A stretch of DNA of 64,000 nt from NVTR01 sp036480115. Its GTDB lineage: Bacteria; Pseudomonadota; Alphaproteobacteria; Rhodobacterales; Rhodobacteraceae. This document shows positions 18,308 through 26,262 of the stretch, one piece after another (position 1 is the stretch's first letter; every line of letters begins with the position of its first letter). The DNA lies in assembly GCA_965224795.1 (NCBI GenBank), contig CBDDAE010000001.1, positions 992,001 through 1,056,000 on the forward strand, read 5' to 3'. A program made the translations under genes and the position numbers. Under the pieces are notes generated by a model, which did not search any database, was not told the DNA's origin, and was given only the letters and a program-made list of their open reading frames with translations.

Positions 18308-19233
18308 TATGCTGCTTTGCCCCCAGCTATGGTTTCAAGGAAGGCATCGGCGCAAGCCTTGGCCAAAGCCCGGACGCGGCCAATATAGGCCTGGCGTTCG
18401 GTGACAGATATCACCCCGCGCGCATCCAGCAGGTTAAACAGGTGGCTGGCTTTGATGCACTGGTCATAGGCGGGGTGCGCCATGATGATCCGTTTGCCGG
18501 TTTTAGGGTCATCCGCGGGCTGGGCCAGTATGCGGGCGCATTCATCCTCGGCGTCCTTAAAGTGCTGCAGCAGCATGTCAGTATCGGCAACGTCAAAATT
18601 CCAGCGGGAATATTCGGCCTCGGTCTGTCGGAACACGTCGCCATAGGTCAGATGCACGGGCGCGTCCGGATCATTGAACGGCATGTCCATGATATGGTCA
18701 ACACCCAGGATATACATGGACAGGCGTTCAAGGCCGTAGGTTAGTTCCCCGGTCACCGGTTTGCAGTCATAGCCCGCCAGTTGCTGAAAATAGGTGAACT
18801 GGCTGACTTCCATACCATCGCACCAAACCTCCCATCCCAGACCCCAGGCGCCCAAGGTTGGGCTTTCCCAGTCATCTTCGACAAAGCGGATATCGTGTTG
18901 GGCCATGTCGATGCCGATGGCCGCGAGGGACGCAAGATACAGCGCCTGAAAATTCGGCGGGCTGGGTTTGATGACCACCTGATACTGATAGAAATGCTGC
19001 AAACGGTTGGGGTTTTCACCGTAACGCCCATCGGTTGGGCGGCGGCTGGGTTGCACATAGGCCGCAGCCCATGGGTTGGGGCCAAGCGGGCGCAGGGCGG
19101 TGGCCGGGTGAAAGGTGCCAGCCCCTGCCTCCATGTCATAGGGTTGCAAGATAGCGCAGCCCTGTTCGGCCCAGTAATTTTGCAGGCGCAGGAGGATTTC
19201 CTGAAAAGAACGTGGTTTGGTGGTTTTGGTCAT
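18307..19233 (-). CDS. glyQ: Glycine--tRNA ligase, alpha subunit
   Basis: Catalytic chain of the heterotetrameric glycyl-tRNA synthetase, 308 residues from the ATG at 19233; the open frame extends upstream to 19431 but that part lacks any family resemblance. Signature parts are SFQEILLRLQNYWAEQGC, EAGAGTFHPATALRPLGP, and the class II motif region AYVQPSRRPTDGRYGENPN. Length equals that of other GlyQ proteins. First gene of the glyQ - anchored protein - glyS - PPDK-like run. Confidence 0.98.
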   Translation of the reverse strand: MTKTTKPRSFQEILLRLQNYWAEQGCAILQPYDMEAGAGTFHPATALRPLGPNPWAAAYVQPSRRPTDGRYGENPNRLQHFYQYQVVIKPSPPNFQALYLASLAAIGIDMAQHDIRFVEDDWESPTLGAWGLGWEVWCDGMEVSQFTYFQQLAGYDCKPVTGELTYGLERLSMYILGVDHIMDMPFNDPDAPVHLTYGDVFRQTEAEYSRWNFDVADTDMLLQHFKDAEDECARILAQPADDPKTGKRIIMAHPAYDQCIKASHLFNLLDARGVISVTERQAYIGRVRALAKACADAFLETIAGGKAA

Positions 19234-19324
19234 CTGGAACCCTGTGGATATTGCGGCTTCTGCATAGGCATTGACGGGTTTGGGGTCAATTGCGGTTTGG
19301 GTTCTGTTTTTCAACTGGCGGGAT

Positions 19325-19358
19325 GCCTCCTGCGGGGATATTTGTTGAACAATGATTG
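19325..19358 (+). repeat. Short dispersed extragenic motif, copy 1
   Basis: The stretch begins GCCTCCTGCGGGGATATTT and ends AACAATGATTG. Related stretches lie at 33222-33256 (minus) and 42643-42671 (plus). All three are in gaps between genes. Here it lies in the glyQ/methyltransferase divergent spacer, about 38 bases before the methyltransferase start. Confidence 0.4.
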
Positions 19359-19395
19359 TGGTGTAGACAGGAATGAAACAGGGGCAGAGGGTTTT

Positions 19396-20232
19396 ATGGA
19401 AAAGATAAATTTTGAAGATGTGGCGGCGCATTACAGCCCGGGGACGTTATTGAGATCGATTGAGGATGGCGCCAAGGCCATGGGTAAGGGTTTGGCTACG
19501 TTGACACTGGCCGATATGGCACCGGTGGATGAGTTTCATATCGGCGGGCAGCTGGCCAGTCGGGCGTTGCTGGATCAGGTCGGGTTGGGGCCTGATGATC
19601 GGGTTGCCGATTTTGGTTGCGGGCTGGGGGGCACATCGCGGTTCATTGCCGAGACCTATGGCAGCCGCGTCGATGGCATTGATCTGACGGCTGAGTTTAT
19701 TGAGGCAGGCACGGCGATCTCCGGGTGGTTGGGGCTTAGTGACCGGGTGCGTTTGAAACATGGTAATGCTCTGAATACCGGGTTTGACAGCGGCGCATAT
19801 GATGCCGCCTGTATGGTGCATGTGGGCATGAACATTGCCGACAAAGCGGCATTGTTTGCTGAAGTTGCGCGGGTTCTGAAACCCGGCGGGCAGTTTGCGC
19901 TGTATGATATTGTCACAGGTTCTGATCGCGCGCTGGATTATCCGGTGCCGTGGGCCGCCGGGCCGCAAACCTGCGCGGCGGTGTCGTTGGACGTTTACAA
20001 AGAGGCATTGGCAGGTGCTGGTTTTGAAGTCACCGGCACCAATGACCGCACCCATTTCGCCGGCGAATTTTTCGCCAAAATGAAAGCCGCCGCGGCCAAA
20101 GGCGGCACGCCACCACCGATTGGTCTGCATCTGGTATTTGGCGCACAGACCAAAGAAAAGGTGGCAAATATGATCAGCAACATTGCCGATGGCCGGATCG
20201 CCCCGACCGAGATAATTGCCCGCAAGTTTTAA
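19396..20232 (+). CDS. Class I SAM-dependent methyltransferase
   Basis: The coding part begins at the ATG at 19396 (MEKINFEDVAAHY); the open frame reaches back to 18781 but overlaps glyQ on the other strand and is not coding there. The 278-residue protein has Rossmann motif I VADFGCGLGGTSRFIA (residues ~75-90), the acidic DGIDLTAEF, and post-motif RVLKPGGQFALYDIV. This layout resembles small-molecule N- or C-methyltransferases such as sarcosine/dimethylglycine or sterol/ubiquinone types. The acceptor is not predictable. Its end overlaps the convergent decarboxylase gene by four bases. Confidence 0.85.
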   Translation: MEKINFEDVAAHYSPGTLLRSIEDGAKAMGKGLATLTLADMAPVDEFHIGGQLASRALLDQVGLGPDDRVADFGCGLGGTSRFIAETYGSRVDGIDLTAEFIEAGTAISGWLGLSDRVRLKHGNALNTGFDSGAYDAACMVHVGMNIADKAALFAEVARVLKPGGQFALYDIVTGSDRALDYPVPWAAGPQTCAAVSLDVYKEALAGAGFEVTGTNDRTHFAGEFFAKMKAAAAKGGTPPPIGLHLVFGAQTKEKVANMISNIADGRIAPTEIIARKF

Positions 20233-21641
20233 GCGGTCAATTCGTCACCAATAGCCACCACATGATCAACCAAAAACTGCATATCGGCATCAGTGGTGCG
20301 GTGATTGGTGATGTTCACGCGGATTGCCAGCGCGCCATTAATGCGGGTGGTTGACGGCGCGGCGAGGCCCTGTTCCTGCAATTGCAGCACAACTTCCTGA
20401 TTGATGGCGTCATCACTGCCATAGCGAAAGCAGGTGATGTTCAGAGCTGTGGGGGCGAGGCGTTCAAGTTTTGGATGTTGATCCACAAGGGTGGCCAGCA
20501 ATTGCGCCTGTTCACAGTTTGCGGTGATGGAGCGGCCAAGTTTTTGCGTGCCGTGTTCCATCAGATGCGTCCAGATCTTCAGGGCAGCGAAACCGCGCGA
20601 CAGCTCTGGGCCGTAATCCACCGGCCATGGGGCACCGGCGGCAAGGCCACGGGTGGCACCTGTCAGGTATTCCGGGCGGTCGGAAAAGGCGCGCAAATGG
20701 GCGTCCGCGTCGCGGATCAGCACGCAACCGGCCGCATAATTCACATGCAACCATTTGTGGAAATCAAAGGCGAGTGAGTCTGCGCGCTCCATCCCCGCAA
20801 GCATCGGGCGGACATGATCTGACAAGATTCCAGTGGCACCAAAGGCCCCGTCCACATGGAACCACAGGGTTTCGCGGGCGGCGATATCGGCGATGGCGGT
20901 CAGGTCATCAACAGCACCAACATTCACCGATCCGGCGGTGCCGATCACCGCGAACGGGGTCAGGCCTGCAGTACGGTCAGCGTTGATCTGGTCGCTCAGG
21001 GCGTTGATATCCATGCGAAAATCGGCATCAGTTGGGATTTTTCGCAAGACGTCCGATCCAAGCCCCAGCATATCAAACGCCTGGGCCACACAGGCATGGG
21101 CCTGCTCGGATGTATAGCCCACCAGACCGGTCCCTGCCCCGGATTTACGGCTGGCAAACCCAAACGCCCGGTCCCGCGCCACTTTAAGCGCAACGATCGT
21201 GCCCATGGAGGTGCCCGACGTGATCAGCCCGCTGGCCCCCTCAGGAAAACCCATCATCTGACGAGCCCAGTCAATCACCTGACGTTCCACGTAAATTGCC
21301 CCGTGGTCGCGCCCGCCCAGATTAGCATTCATCGCGGCAGCCACCATATCGGCCATGATACCGCCGGGGTTGCCCGCCCCGTGCACCCAGCCGAAAAACC
21401 GCGGATGGGTATTGCCGACACCGTAGGGCAGCAGGGCGGACAGCCGCTGGGTGATTTCAGGATAATCCATCGGAGCCGCAGGAAGCGGTGCATTCAGATC
21501 GGTTTTCATCGCCTCAGGCAGCGGCGTCCAGACCCGGCCACCCTGCGCCGATTGCATCTGATCCAACGCCTTATCAAGCAATGCGTGTGCATCACTACGA
21601 AAGGCATCCCAATCAACGGGGTCAAGCGTGGTGTCGGTCAT
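20229..21641 (-). CDS. Group II pyridoxal-dependent decarboxylase
   Basis: A 470-residue PLP enzyme from the ATG at 21641. Visible are the GLITSGTSMGTIVALKVARD phosphate-binding stretch (~residue 125), HVDGAFG with the cofactor Asp (~residue 240), and the Schiff-base Lys in DFHKWLHVNYAAG (~residue 275). The family decarboxylates aromatic amino acids, glutamate, aspartate or diaminobutyrate, making amines. The substrate is open. An upstream in-frame start at 21725 would overlap the riboswitch region only marginally but has no family-like sequence. Confidence 0.88.
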   Translation of the reverse strand: MTDTTLDPVDWDAFRSDAHALLDKALDQMQSAQGGRVWTPLPEAMKTDLNAPLPAAPMDYPEITQRLSALLPYGVGNTHPRFFGWVHGAGNPGGIMADMVAAAMNANLGGRDHGAIYVERQVIDWARQMMGFPEGASGLITSGTSMGTIVALKVARDRAFGFASRKSGAGTGLVGYTSEQAHACVAQAFDMLGLGSDVLRKIPTDADFRMDINALSDQINADRTAGLTPFAVIGTAGSVNVGAVDDLTAIADIAARETLWFHVDGAFGATGILSDHVRPMLAGMERADSLAFDFHKWLHVNYAAGCVLIRDADAHLRAFSDRPEYLTGATRGLAAGAPWPVDYGPELSRGFAALKIWTHLMEHGTQKLGRSITANCEQAQLLATLVDQHPKLERLAPTALNITCFRYGSDDAINQEVVLQLQEQGLAAPSTTRINGALAIRVNITNHRTTDADMQFLVDHVVAIGDELTA

Positions 21642-21736
21642 CGGTGATGTTCCTTGCGCAATCGAACTGCACCAAGGGTATTGCATAGCCCTGCGCCCTG
21701 AACTAGCCTTTGTCGGCTGCCCCATTTGGGGCGGCA

Positions 21737-21873
21737 GTTCTCAGGGCGGGGTGCAATTCCCCACCGGCGGTAAATCACATCATGTGAAAGCCCGCGAGCG
21801 CCCCCGGCAACGGGGGGCCAGCAGATCCGGTGTAATTCCGGGGCCGACGGTCATAGTCCGGATGGAAGAGAAC
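21737..21873 (+). ncRNA. FMN riboswitch (RFN element)
   Basis: The hallmark conserved segments occur in order: TCAGGGCGGGGTG, CCCCACCGGCGGTAA, AGCCCGCGAGCG, CAGATCCGGTG, TTCCGGGGCCGACGG and TAGTCCGGATGGAAGAGAAC. The closing P1 helix is GTTCTC (21737-21742) with GAGAAC (21868-21873), perfect over six pairs. RFN elements bind FMN and switch off riboflavin synthesis or uptake genes. It lies 75 bases before ribN on the same strand. Confidence 0.97.
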
Positions 21874-21901
21874 GGGGATTTGGGTCGCGTTTGCGCCCAG
21901 A

Positions 21902-21945
21902 GTTGTCCTGTTTGCCTTGGGTCAGGTGTAAACAGAAAGGACAAC
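21902..21945 (+). promoter_or_regulatory. Ribosome-binding-site sequestering hairpin of the FMN riboswitch
   Basis: GTTGTCCT (21902-21909) pairs perfectly with AGGACAAC (21938-21945), and GTTT (21910-21913) can continue with AAAC (21930-21933) across a four-base bulge. The Shine-Dalgarno AAAGGA of ribN is inside the 3' arm, and there is no U-run. This is the geometry of a translational expression platform: with FMN bound, the hairpin forms and hides the ribosome site. The antisequestor partner was not worked out. Confidence 0.65.
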
Positions 21946-21948
21946 GCC

Positions 21949-22836
21949 ATGACTCAGACGATAGAAACACGAAATACTGCGGCCCTTTTGGGGGCGGCTT
22001 ATATGATTGGGGCCGGGCTGTTATTTGCTGTGGTCAATACATTGGTGCAATCACTGACCATGCAATACGGGGTGGTTTCTACCTCGGTGGCCTTTTGGCA
22101 ATATTTCATCGCGCTTTTGTTCAGCCTGCCATGGGTGTTGCCCAGATTACGCAGCGCGTTGGCGACGGATCAACTGCCCCTGCATATGGGCCGGGTCATT
22201 CTGGCCGCTGCCGGGGTGCAGTTATGGGTGCTGGGGTTGGCACATGTACCGATCTGGCAGGCCATTGCATTGATCATGACATCGCCGTTTTTCGTCACCT
22301 TCGGGGCGCGGGTTTTTCTGGGTGAACAGGTGGGCCCCGAGCGCTGGCTGGCAGTTGCGATAGGGTTTGTCGGCGGCATGATTATCCTGGCACCCTGGTC
22401 GGATACGTTTAGCCTGTGGGCGCTGCTACCCATTGGTGCCGCCCTGCTTTGGGCGCTGTCATCGCTGGTGACCAAGCGGCTGACCCGCAGCGAAGGGGCG
22501 GATACGTTAACGCTGTATCTGCTGATATTGCTGACGCCGATCAACGGGTTGCTGGCCTTTAGCGGCGGATTTTCACTGGGCAACGGGAACATCCTGTGGC
22601 TGGTGCTGTTCGCCGGCATTCTAACGGCAGGCGCGCAATACGCGCTGGCACGGGCCTATTCAGTGGCCGATGCAGCCTATTTGCAGCCGTTTGACCACAT
22701 AAAGCTACCGCTGAATGTGGTGCTGGGCTGGCTGGCATTCGGGTTCCTGCCAGAGGGCACAATGTGGCTGGGGATCATGCTGATACTGGCGGCGTCGGTG
22801 TACTTGTTTCGCCATGAAGCCAGCCATACAACCTGA
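21949..22836 (+). CDS. ribN: Riboflavin transporter RibN (EamA/DMT family)
   Basis: A 295-residue ten-helix EamA protein from the ATG at 21949 behind AGAAAGGACAACGCC; the frame reaches back to 21628 through the riboswitch, where it is not coding. Sequence alone says only DMT transporter (NTLVQSLTMQYGVVSTSVAFWQ; YLQPFDHIKLPLNVVLGW). The FMN riboswitch in its leader identifies it as the riboflavin importer RibN, known in alphaproteobacteria and vibrios to be under such control. Expression should rise when FMN is scarce. Confidence 0.9.
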   Translation: MTQTIETRNTAALLGAAYMIGAGLLFAVVNTLVQSLTMQYGVVSTSVAFWQYFIALLFSLPWVLPRLRSALATDQLPLHMGRVILAAAGVQLWVLGLAHVPIWQAIALIMTSPFFVTFGARVFLGEQVGPERWLAVAIGFVGGMIILAPWSDTFSLWALLPIGAALLWALSSLVTKRLTRSEGADTLTLYLLILLTPINGLLAFSGGFSLGNGNILWLVLFAGILTAGAQYALARAYSVADAAYLQPFDHIKLPLNVVLGWLAFGFLPEGTMWLGIMLILAASVYLFRHEASHTT

Positions 22837-22860
22837 CAAATCCGGGCAACAAACATAACG

Positions 22861-22904
22861 TGCAATCCCCGACCGACGCGGCTAAGTTCGGCCGGGGAAT
22901 CGCA
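22861..22904. terminator. Imperfect hairpin behind ribN
   Basis: TGCAATCCCCGACCGA can fold back on TTCGGCCGGGGAATCGCA across a short loop. It sits 25 bases after the ribN stop and 26 bases before the next gene. No U-run follows, so it is a weak terminator candidate or an mRNA 3'-end stabiliser. Confidence 0.35.
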
Positions 22905-22929
22905 ACTTTGGAAGTGGACGATATTTAGT

Positions 22930-24666
22930 ATGCGCAGGTTTATTTTTAGCGTGGTGTTTTTGGTAACATCAGGTCTGGGTAGTTTTGCATTCGCCCAACA
23001 ATCCGTATGGGTCCAGATTGAAGCCCAACGCTCCCTAAATGGCGCGCAGGAAGTGGCACGGCGCTATGCCGGAACTATACAACAGATTAGCGGCTTTGCC
23101 ATGCGCTCTGGATGGTACGCCATTGCGATTGGACCTTTTAGCCCGGCGGATGCTCAAGATGTACTACAACAACTGCGGGTAACGCGCCAAATTCCAGGCG
23201 ACAGTTATGTTGTTGACGGTTCCAGCTTTGGCCAACAATTTTGGCCGATCGGTGCTGTGGCGGGCTCTGCCCCAATTGTCGTTCCCGAAAATCCGCAGGA
23301 ACAGGAAACAGTTGTGGTTCAACCACTAATTCCTGCCGAGGAAACTGTGGCACAGGCGCGAAGTGCAGAACGGCAGTTAAACCGTGAAGAACGAATGTTG
23401 CTGCAAACAGCGCTAAAGTGGGAAGGCTTCTATTCATCGGCTATCGACGGGGCCATCGGCCCAGGTACACGCAATTCAATGGCCGCCTGGCAAACCCAGG
23501 AAGGCTTTGAACCAACAGGCGTTCTTTCAACGAAACAACGCAGCGATTTGGTCGGCCGGTATCAGGAAATGCTGGCATCCCTTGGCATTGCGCCCATTAT
23601 CGACAACACCGCAGGCATCCAAATTGATCTGCCAACAGCGATGGTCACGTTTGATCGCTATGATCCGCCTTTCGCACATTTCAAAGCCAGTGATGACGAC
23701 GGAGTTCAAGTTCTGTTGATCAGCCAGACAGGCGACGAAGCTACACTGCGCGGGTTGTATGACATTATGCAAACACTGGAAATTGTGCCATTGAACGGTC
23801 CCCGCAAATTTGGCAAACGAAATTTTACGTTGGCGGGCGAAAATAGCGATTTATCGTCCTATACTTATGCCGCGTTAGCGGATGGTCATGTGAAGGGATT
23901 TACCGTCATCTGGCCCGGGCAATCGGATCGGCGCAGCGCTTTGGTCGTCAACGCGATGCAAAGCAGTTTTAAGCCCTTTGGGGATGCAGTGTTACCTGAT
24001 GTTTATGGCGATCCCAATGCTGCCCAGTCACTTGATCTATTGGCCGGGTTGGACATTCGCCAGCCGGAAGCAACCGGGTCTGGGTTCTATGTGGATTCTT
24101 CCGGCGCCATCCTGACAGCAATGGGCAATGTGAATGCCTGTACCCGGGTGACAATAGATTTGGACTACGACGCCCAAGTAACCGCCACAGATAACACGCA
24201 CGGCTACGCCCTGCTTCGCCCAATCGATGCTCTGGCACCAATTTCAGTGGCGCAATTGTTAACCAATTCTCCGCGTATTAATTCGGAAATTGCCCTTGCC
24301 GGGTATTCCTACGGCGGGCTGCTGGGGTCCCCCACTCTTACATATGGTACCCTGGCCGATTTGCGTGGGCTGAATGGTGATACCTCCTTAAACAGGTTGG
24401 CCATTGCCGCAACTTCTGGCGATGTTGGAGGGCCAGTCTTTTCCGCGGGCGGTGCCGTTCTGGGGATGCTTTTGCCAACCGCTACCGACAGTGGCCAGCG
24501 CCTGCCTGACGGGGTGAGGTTTGCCGCAGGTTCAATTTCGCTTGCTGAATTCTTATCCGCCAATGGCGTGGCCCCACTGGCATCAGATGCCAGCCAGGGT
24601 CTGGCCCCGGAAGACCTGACTGTAATTGCCGCAGACATGACCGTACTGGTTAGCTGCTGGAATTAA
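22930..24666 (+). CDS. Exported SPOR / peptidoglycan-binding protein with an inactive trypsin-like domain
   Basis: A 578-residue protein with a signal peptide (residues 1-22, cut after FAFAQ). Residues ~24-83 look like a SPOR domain (WVQIEAQRS ... WYAIAIGPF), residues ~153-205 like a PG_binding_1 domain (WEGFYSSAIDGAIGPGTR), and residues ~375-560 like a HtrA/trypsin-type protease. The protease triad is gone: the His region reads ILTAMGNVNAC (Met398/Gly399), the Asp position reads HGYALLRP (Gly425), and the Ser motif reads GDVGGP (Val499). Two peptidoglycan-binding modules and a dead protease suggest a wall-bound scaffold or sensor. Function is inferred. Confidence 0.82.
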   Translation: MRRFIFSVVFLVTSGLGSFAFAQQSVWVQIEAQRSLNGAQEVARRYAGTIQQISGFAMRSGWYAIAIGPFSPADAQDVLQQLRVTRQIPGDSYVVDGSSFGQQFWPIGAVAGSAPIVVPENPQEQETVVVQPLIPAEETVAQARSAERQLNREERMLLQTALKWEGFYSSAIDGAIGPGTRNSMAAWQTQEGFEPTGVLSTKQRSDLVGRYQEMLASLGIAPIIDNTAGIQIDLPTAMVTFDRYDPPFAHFKASDDDGVQVLLISQTGDEATLRGLYDIMQTLEIVPLNGPRKFGKRNFTLAGENSDLSSYTYAALADGHVKGFTVIWPGQSDRRSALVVNAMQSSFKPFGDAVLPDVYGDPNAAQSLDLLAGLDIRQPEATGSGFYVDSSGAILTAMGNVNACTRVTIDLDYDAQVTATDNTHGYALLRPIDALAPISVAQLLTNSPRINSEIALAGYSYGGLLGSPTLTYGTLADLRGLNGDTSLNRLAIAATSGDVGGPVFSAGGAVLGMLLPTATDSGQRLPDGVRFAAGSISLAEFLSANGVAPLASDASQGLAPEDLTVIAADMTVLVSCWN

Positions 24667-24690
24667 TTTTTGGTCGATTCAGTTCAAAAT

Positions 24691-26262
24691 TTAATCCGGT
24701 CCGATATGCACCAAGGTAGGCCGCTTCGCCACTAGGGCAGCTGCAATCTCGGTTTCAAATTCTTCTGGCGATTTTGGGGCAGCAAATCCAATGCCATAGG
24801 CCTCGGCCAATTTTCCAAAATCGGGATTCTTTGCAACGACCGCATTGGGGGCAATCTGGGATTGGATCATAGAGTCCTCTATCTCTTTCAGTTTACCATT
24901 GTCCCACAAAACTATTGGTAAATTTAATCCAAACTCAGCTGCAACTCCAAGTTCTTGTATCGTATACTGAAACCCATAATCCCCGGCAATTGCGACGACT
25001 GGCTGGTTCGGTCGGGCTAGTTTGCCCCCTATGGCTGCCGGCAAAGCATACCCAAGCGTTCCAAACCCAAATGGGTGATGCCAATGGCCCGGCTTTTCCA
25101 TCGCATAAAGTTCTTTCGCCACATATGCGAACTGGGTCATATCCGAATAGAACATGCAATCACTCGGCAAGACGCGTTGTAACGCATCGACATAAGGCGC
25201 TATTCCCGGTCTTTCACTATCTGCCTCGGCCCGAAAAGCAGCTTTGGTCTGGGCGATTTCTTTTGCATTCCATTTTTCCGGGGCAGCAAGTGCCAGAGCT
25301 GTCATTGCCGAAAGCGTTGCATTCGCGTCAGCACATATTTTCACTGATGCCCCGTGAAGATCATCCAGCACCATGTTATCAATATCAATACGCACCAAAA
25401 CCCCCCGATGCCCCAGCTTATCGCGCCAAAGATCAACCTCGGCCAATTCCGTTCCAACCGCGATAACAAGGTCGGCCTGTGCAATAGCCCGTGCACTATC
25501 GGGACGTGACAATGTGGCCCCAAAATTCAGCGGGTAAGATGCACTGACAACACCGCGCCCAGCATAGGTGGTGAAAACTGCGGCACCGCTTTTTTCAACA
25601 AGTGCGTTAGCAATCTGGCTGGCGCCTACACTACCCCCGCCAAAAATAAACAGCGGTTTTTTGGCTGCGTTTAACATATTAGTAATTTTAGAAACTGTGT
25701 TCGTATCGGGGTTGGAACTTGAAGCTTTATCACGCTTGAACTTGGGCATTGCTCCCAGTTCGCCCAAAACATCTATTGGAATTGTTATGTGTTTTGGACG
25801 CGCTCTACCGCTTTCAAATTCGCTAAAAGCGCGGTCAATCAGGATAAAAGCTGATTCCGCATCTTCCGCACATATTGACCAGTCACAGACTGCAGCTGCC
25901 GCCCCAGTCTGATCACGCATTTCGTGCAACCTGCCTGGCATTGAAGGACCCAATGGCAAACAAGATGAAATCACCAGCATCGGGACGGAATCAGAATAGG
26001 CTTGGCCCATAGGCGTCATAATGTTGGTGACGCCGGGACCAGAAATAATAAAAGCTATGCCAGGCTTGCCAGTCGCCCGCGCATAGCCGTCCGCCATAAA
26101 GCCCGCGCCCTGTTCGTGGCGCGCCAGAATATGTCTGATCCCGGCCTGTTCAATACCACGATACAATTCAACATTGTGCACACCGGGAATACCGAAAATG
26201 GTATCGACGCCATGTGTTTTCAGTGCCTGAGCAAGGCGCGAACCAAGGGATTCAGCAGACAT
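24691..26262 (-). CDS. ThDP-dependent acetolactate synthase-like decarboxylase
   Basis: A 523-residue thiamine diphosphate enzyme. The N-terminal domain has FGIPGVHNVELYRG and the cofactor-activating Glu in ARHEQGAGFMADGYARATG (~residue 49); the C-terminal domain has AGDYGFQYTIQELG with WDNGKL, the Mg-ThDP site. The metal motif reads GDY where most family members have GDG. The overall layout suggests the 5-guanidino-2-oxopentanoate decarboxylase/acetolactate synthase group rather than true IlvB, but the substrate assignment is tentative. Its start overlaps the trkH stop by one base (TAATG). Confidence 0.78.
   Translation of the reverse strand: MSAESLGSRLAQALKTHGVDTIFGIPGVHNVELYRGIEQAGIRHILARHEQGAGFMADGYARATGKPGIAFIISGPGVTNIMTPMGQAYSDSVPMLVISSCLPLGPSMPGRLHEMRDQTGAAAAVCDWSICAEDAESAFILIDRAFSEFESGRARPKHITIPIDVLGELGAMPKFKRDKASSSNPDTNTVSKITNMLNAAKKPLFIFGGGSVGASQIANALVEKSGAAVFTTYAGRGVVSASYPLNFGATLSRPDSARAIAQADLVIAVGTELAEVDLWRDKLGHRGVLVRIDIDNMVLDDLHGASVKICADANATLSAMTALALAAPEKWNAKEIAQTKAAFRAEADSERPGIAPYVDALQRVLPSDCMFYSDMTQFAYVAKELYAMEKPGHWHHPFGFGTLGYALPAAIGGKLARPNQPVVAIAGDYGFQYTIQELGVAAEFGLNLPIVLWDNGKLKEIEDSMIQSQIAPNAVVAKNPDFGKLAEAYGIGFAAPKSPEEFETEIAAALVAKRPTLVHIGPD

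Noticed and set aside
18781..19395. N-terminal fusion of the methyltransferase
   Set aside because: The upstream open frame is antisense to glyQ and lacks family resemblance; a proper start lies at 19396.
21628..21948. N-terminal extension of RibN
   Set aside because: The frame passes through the FMN riboswitch; the hydrophobic protein starts at 21949 behind its ribosome site.
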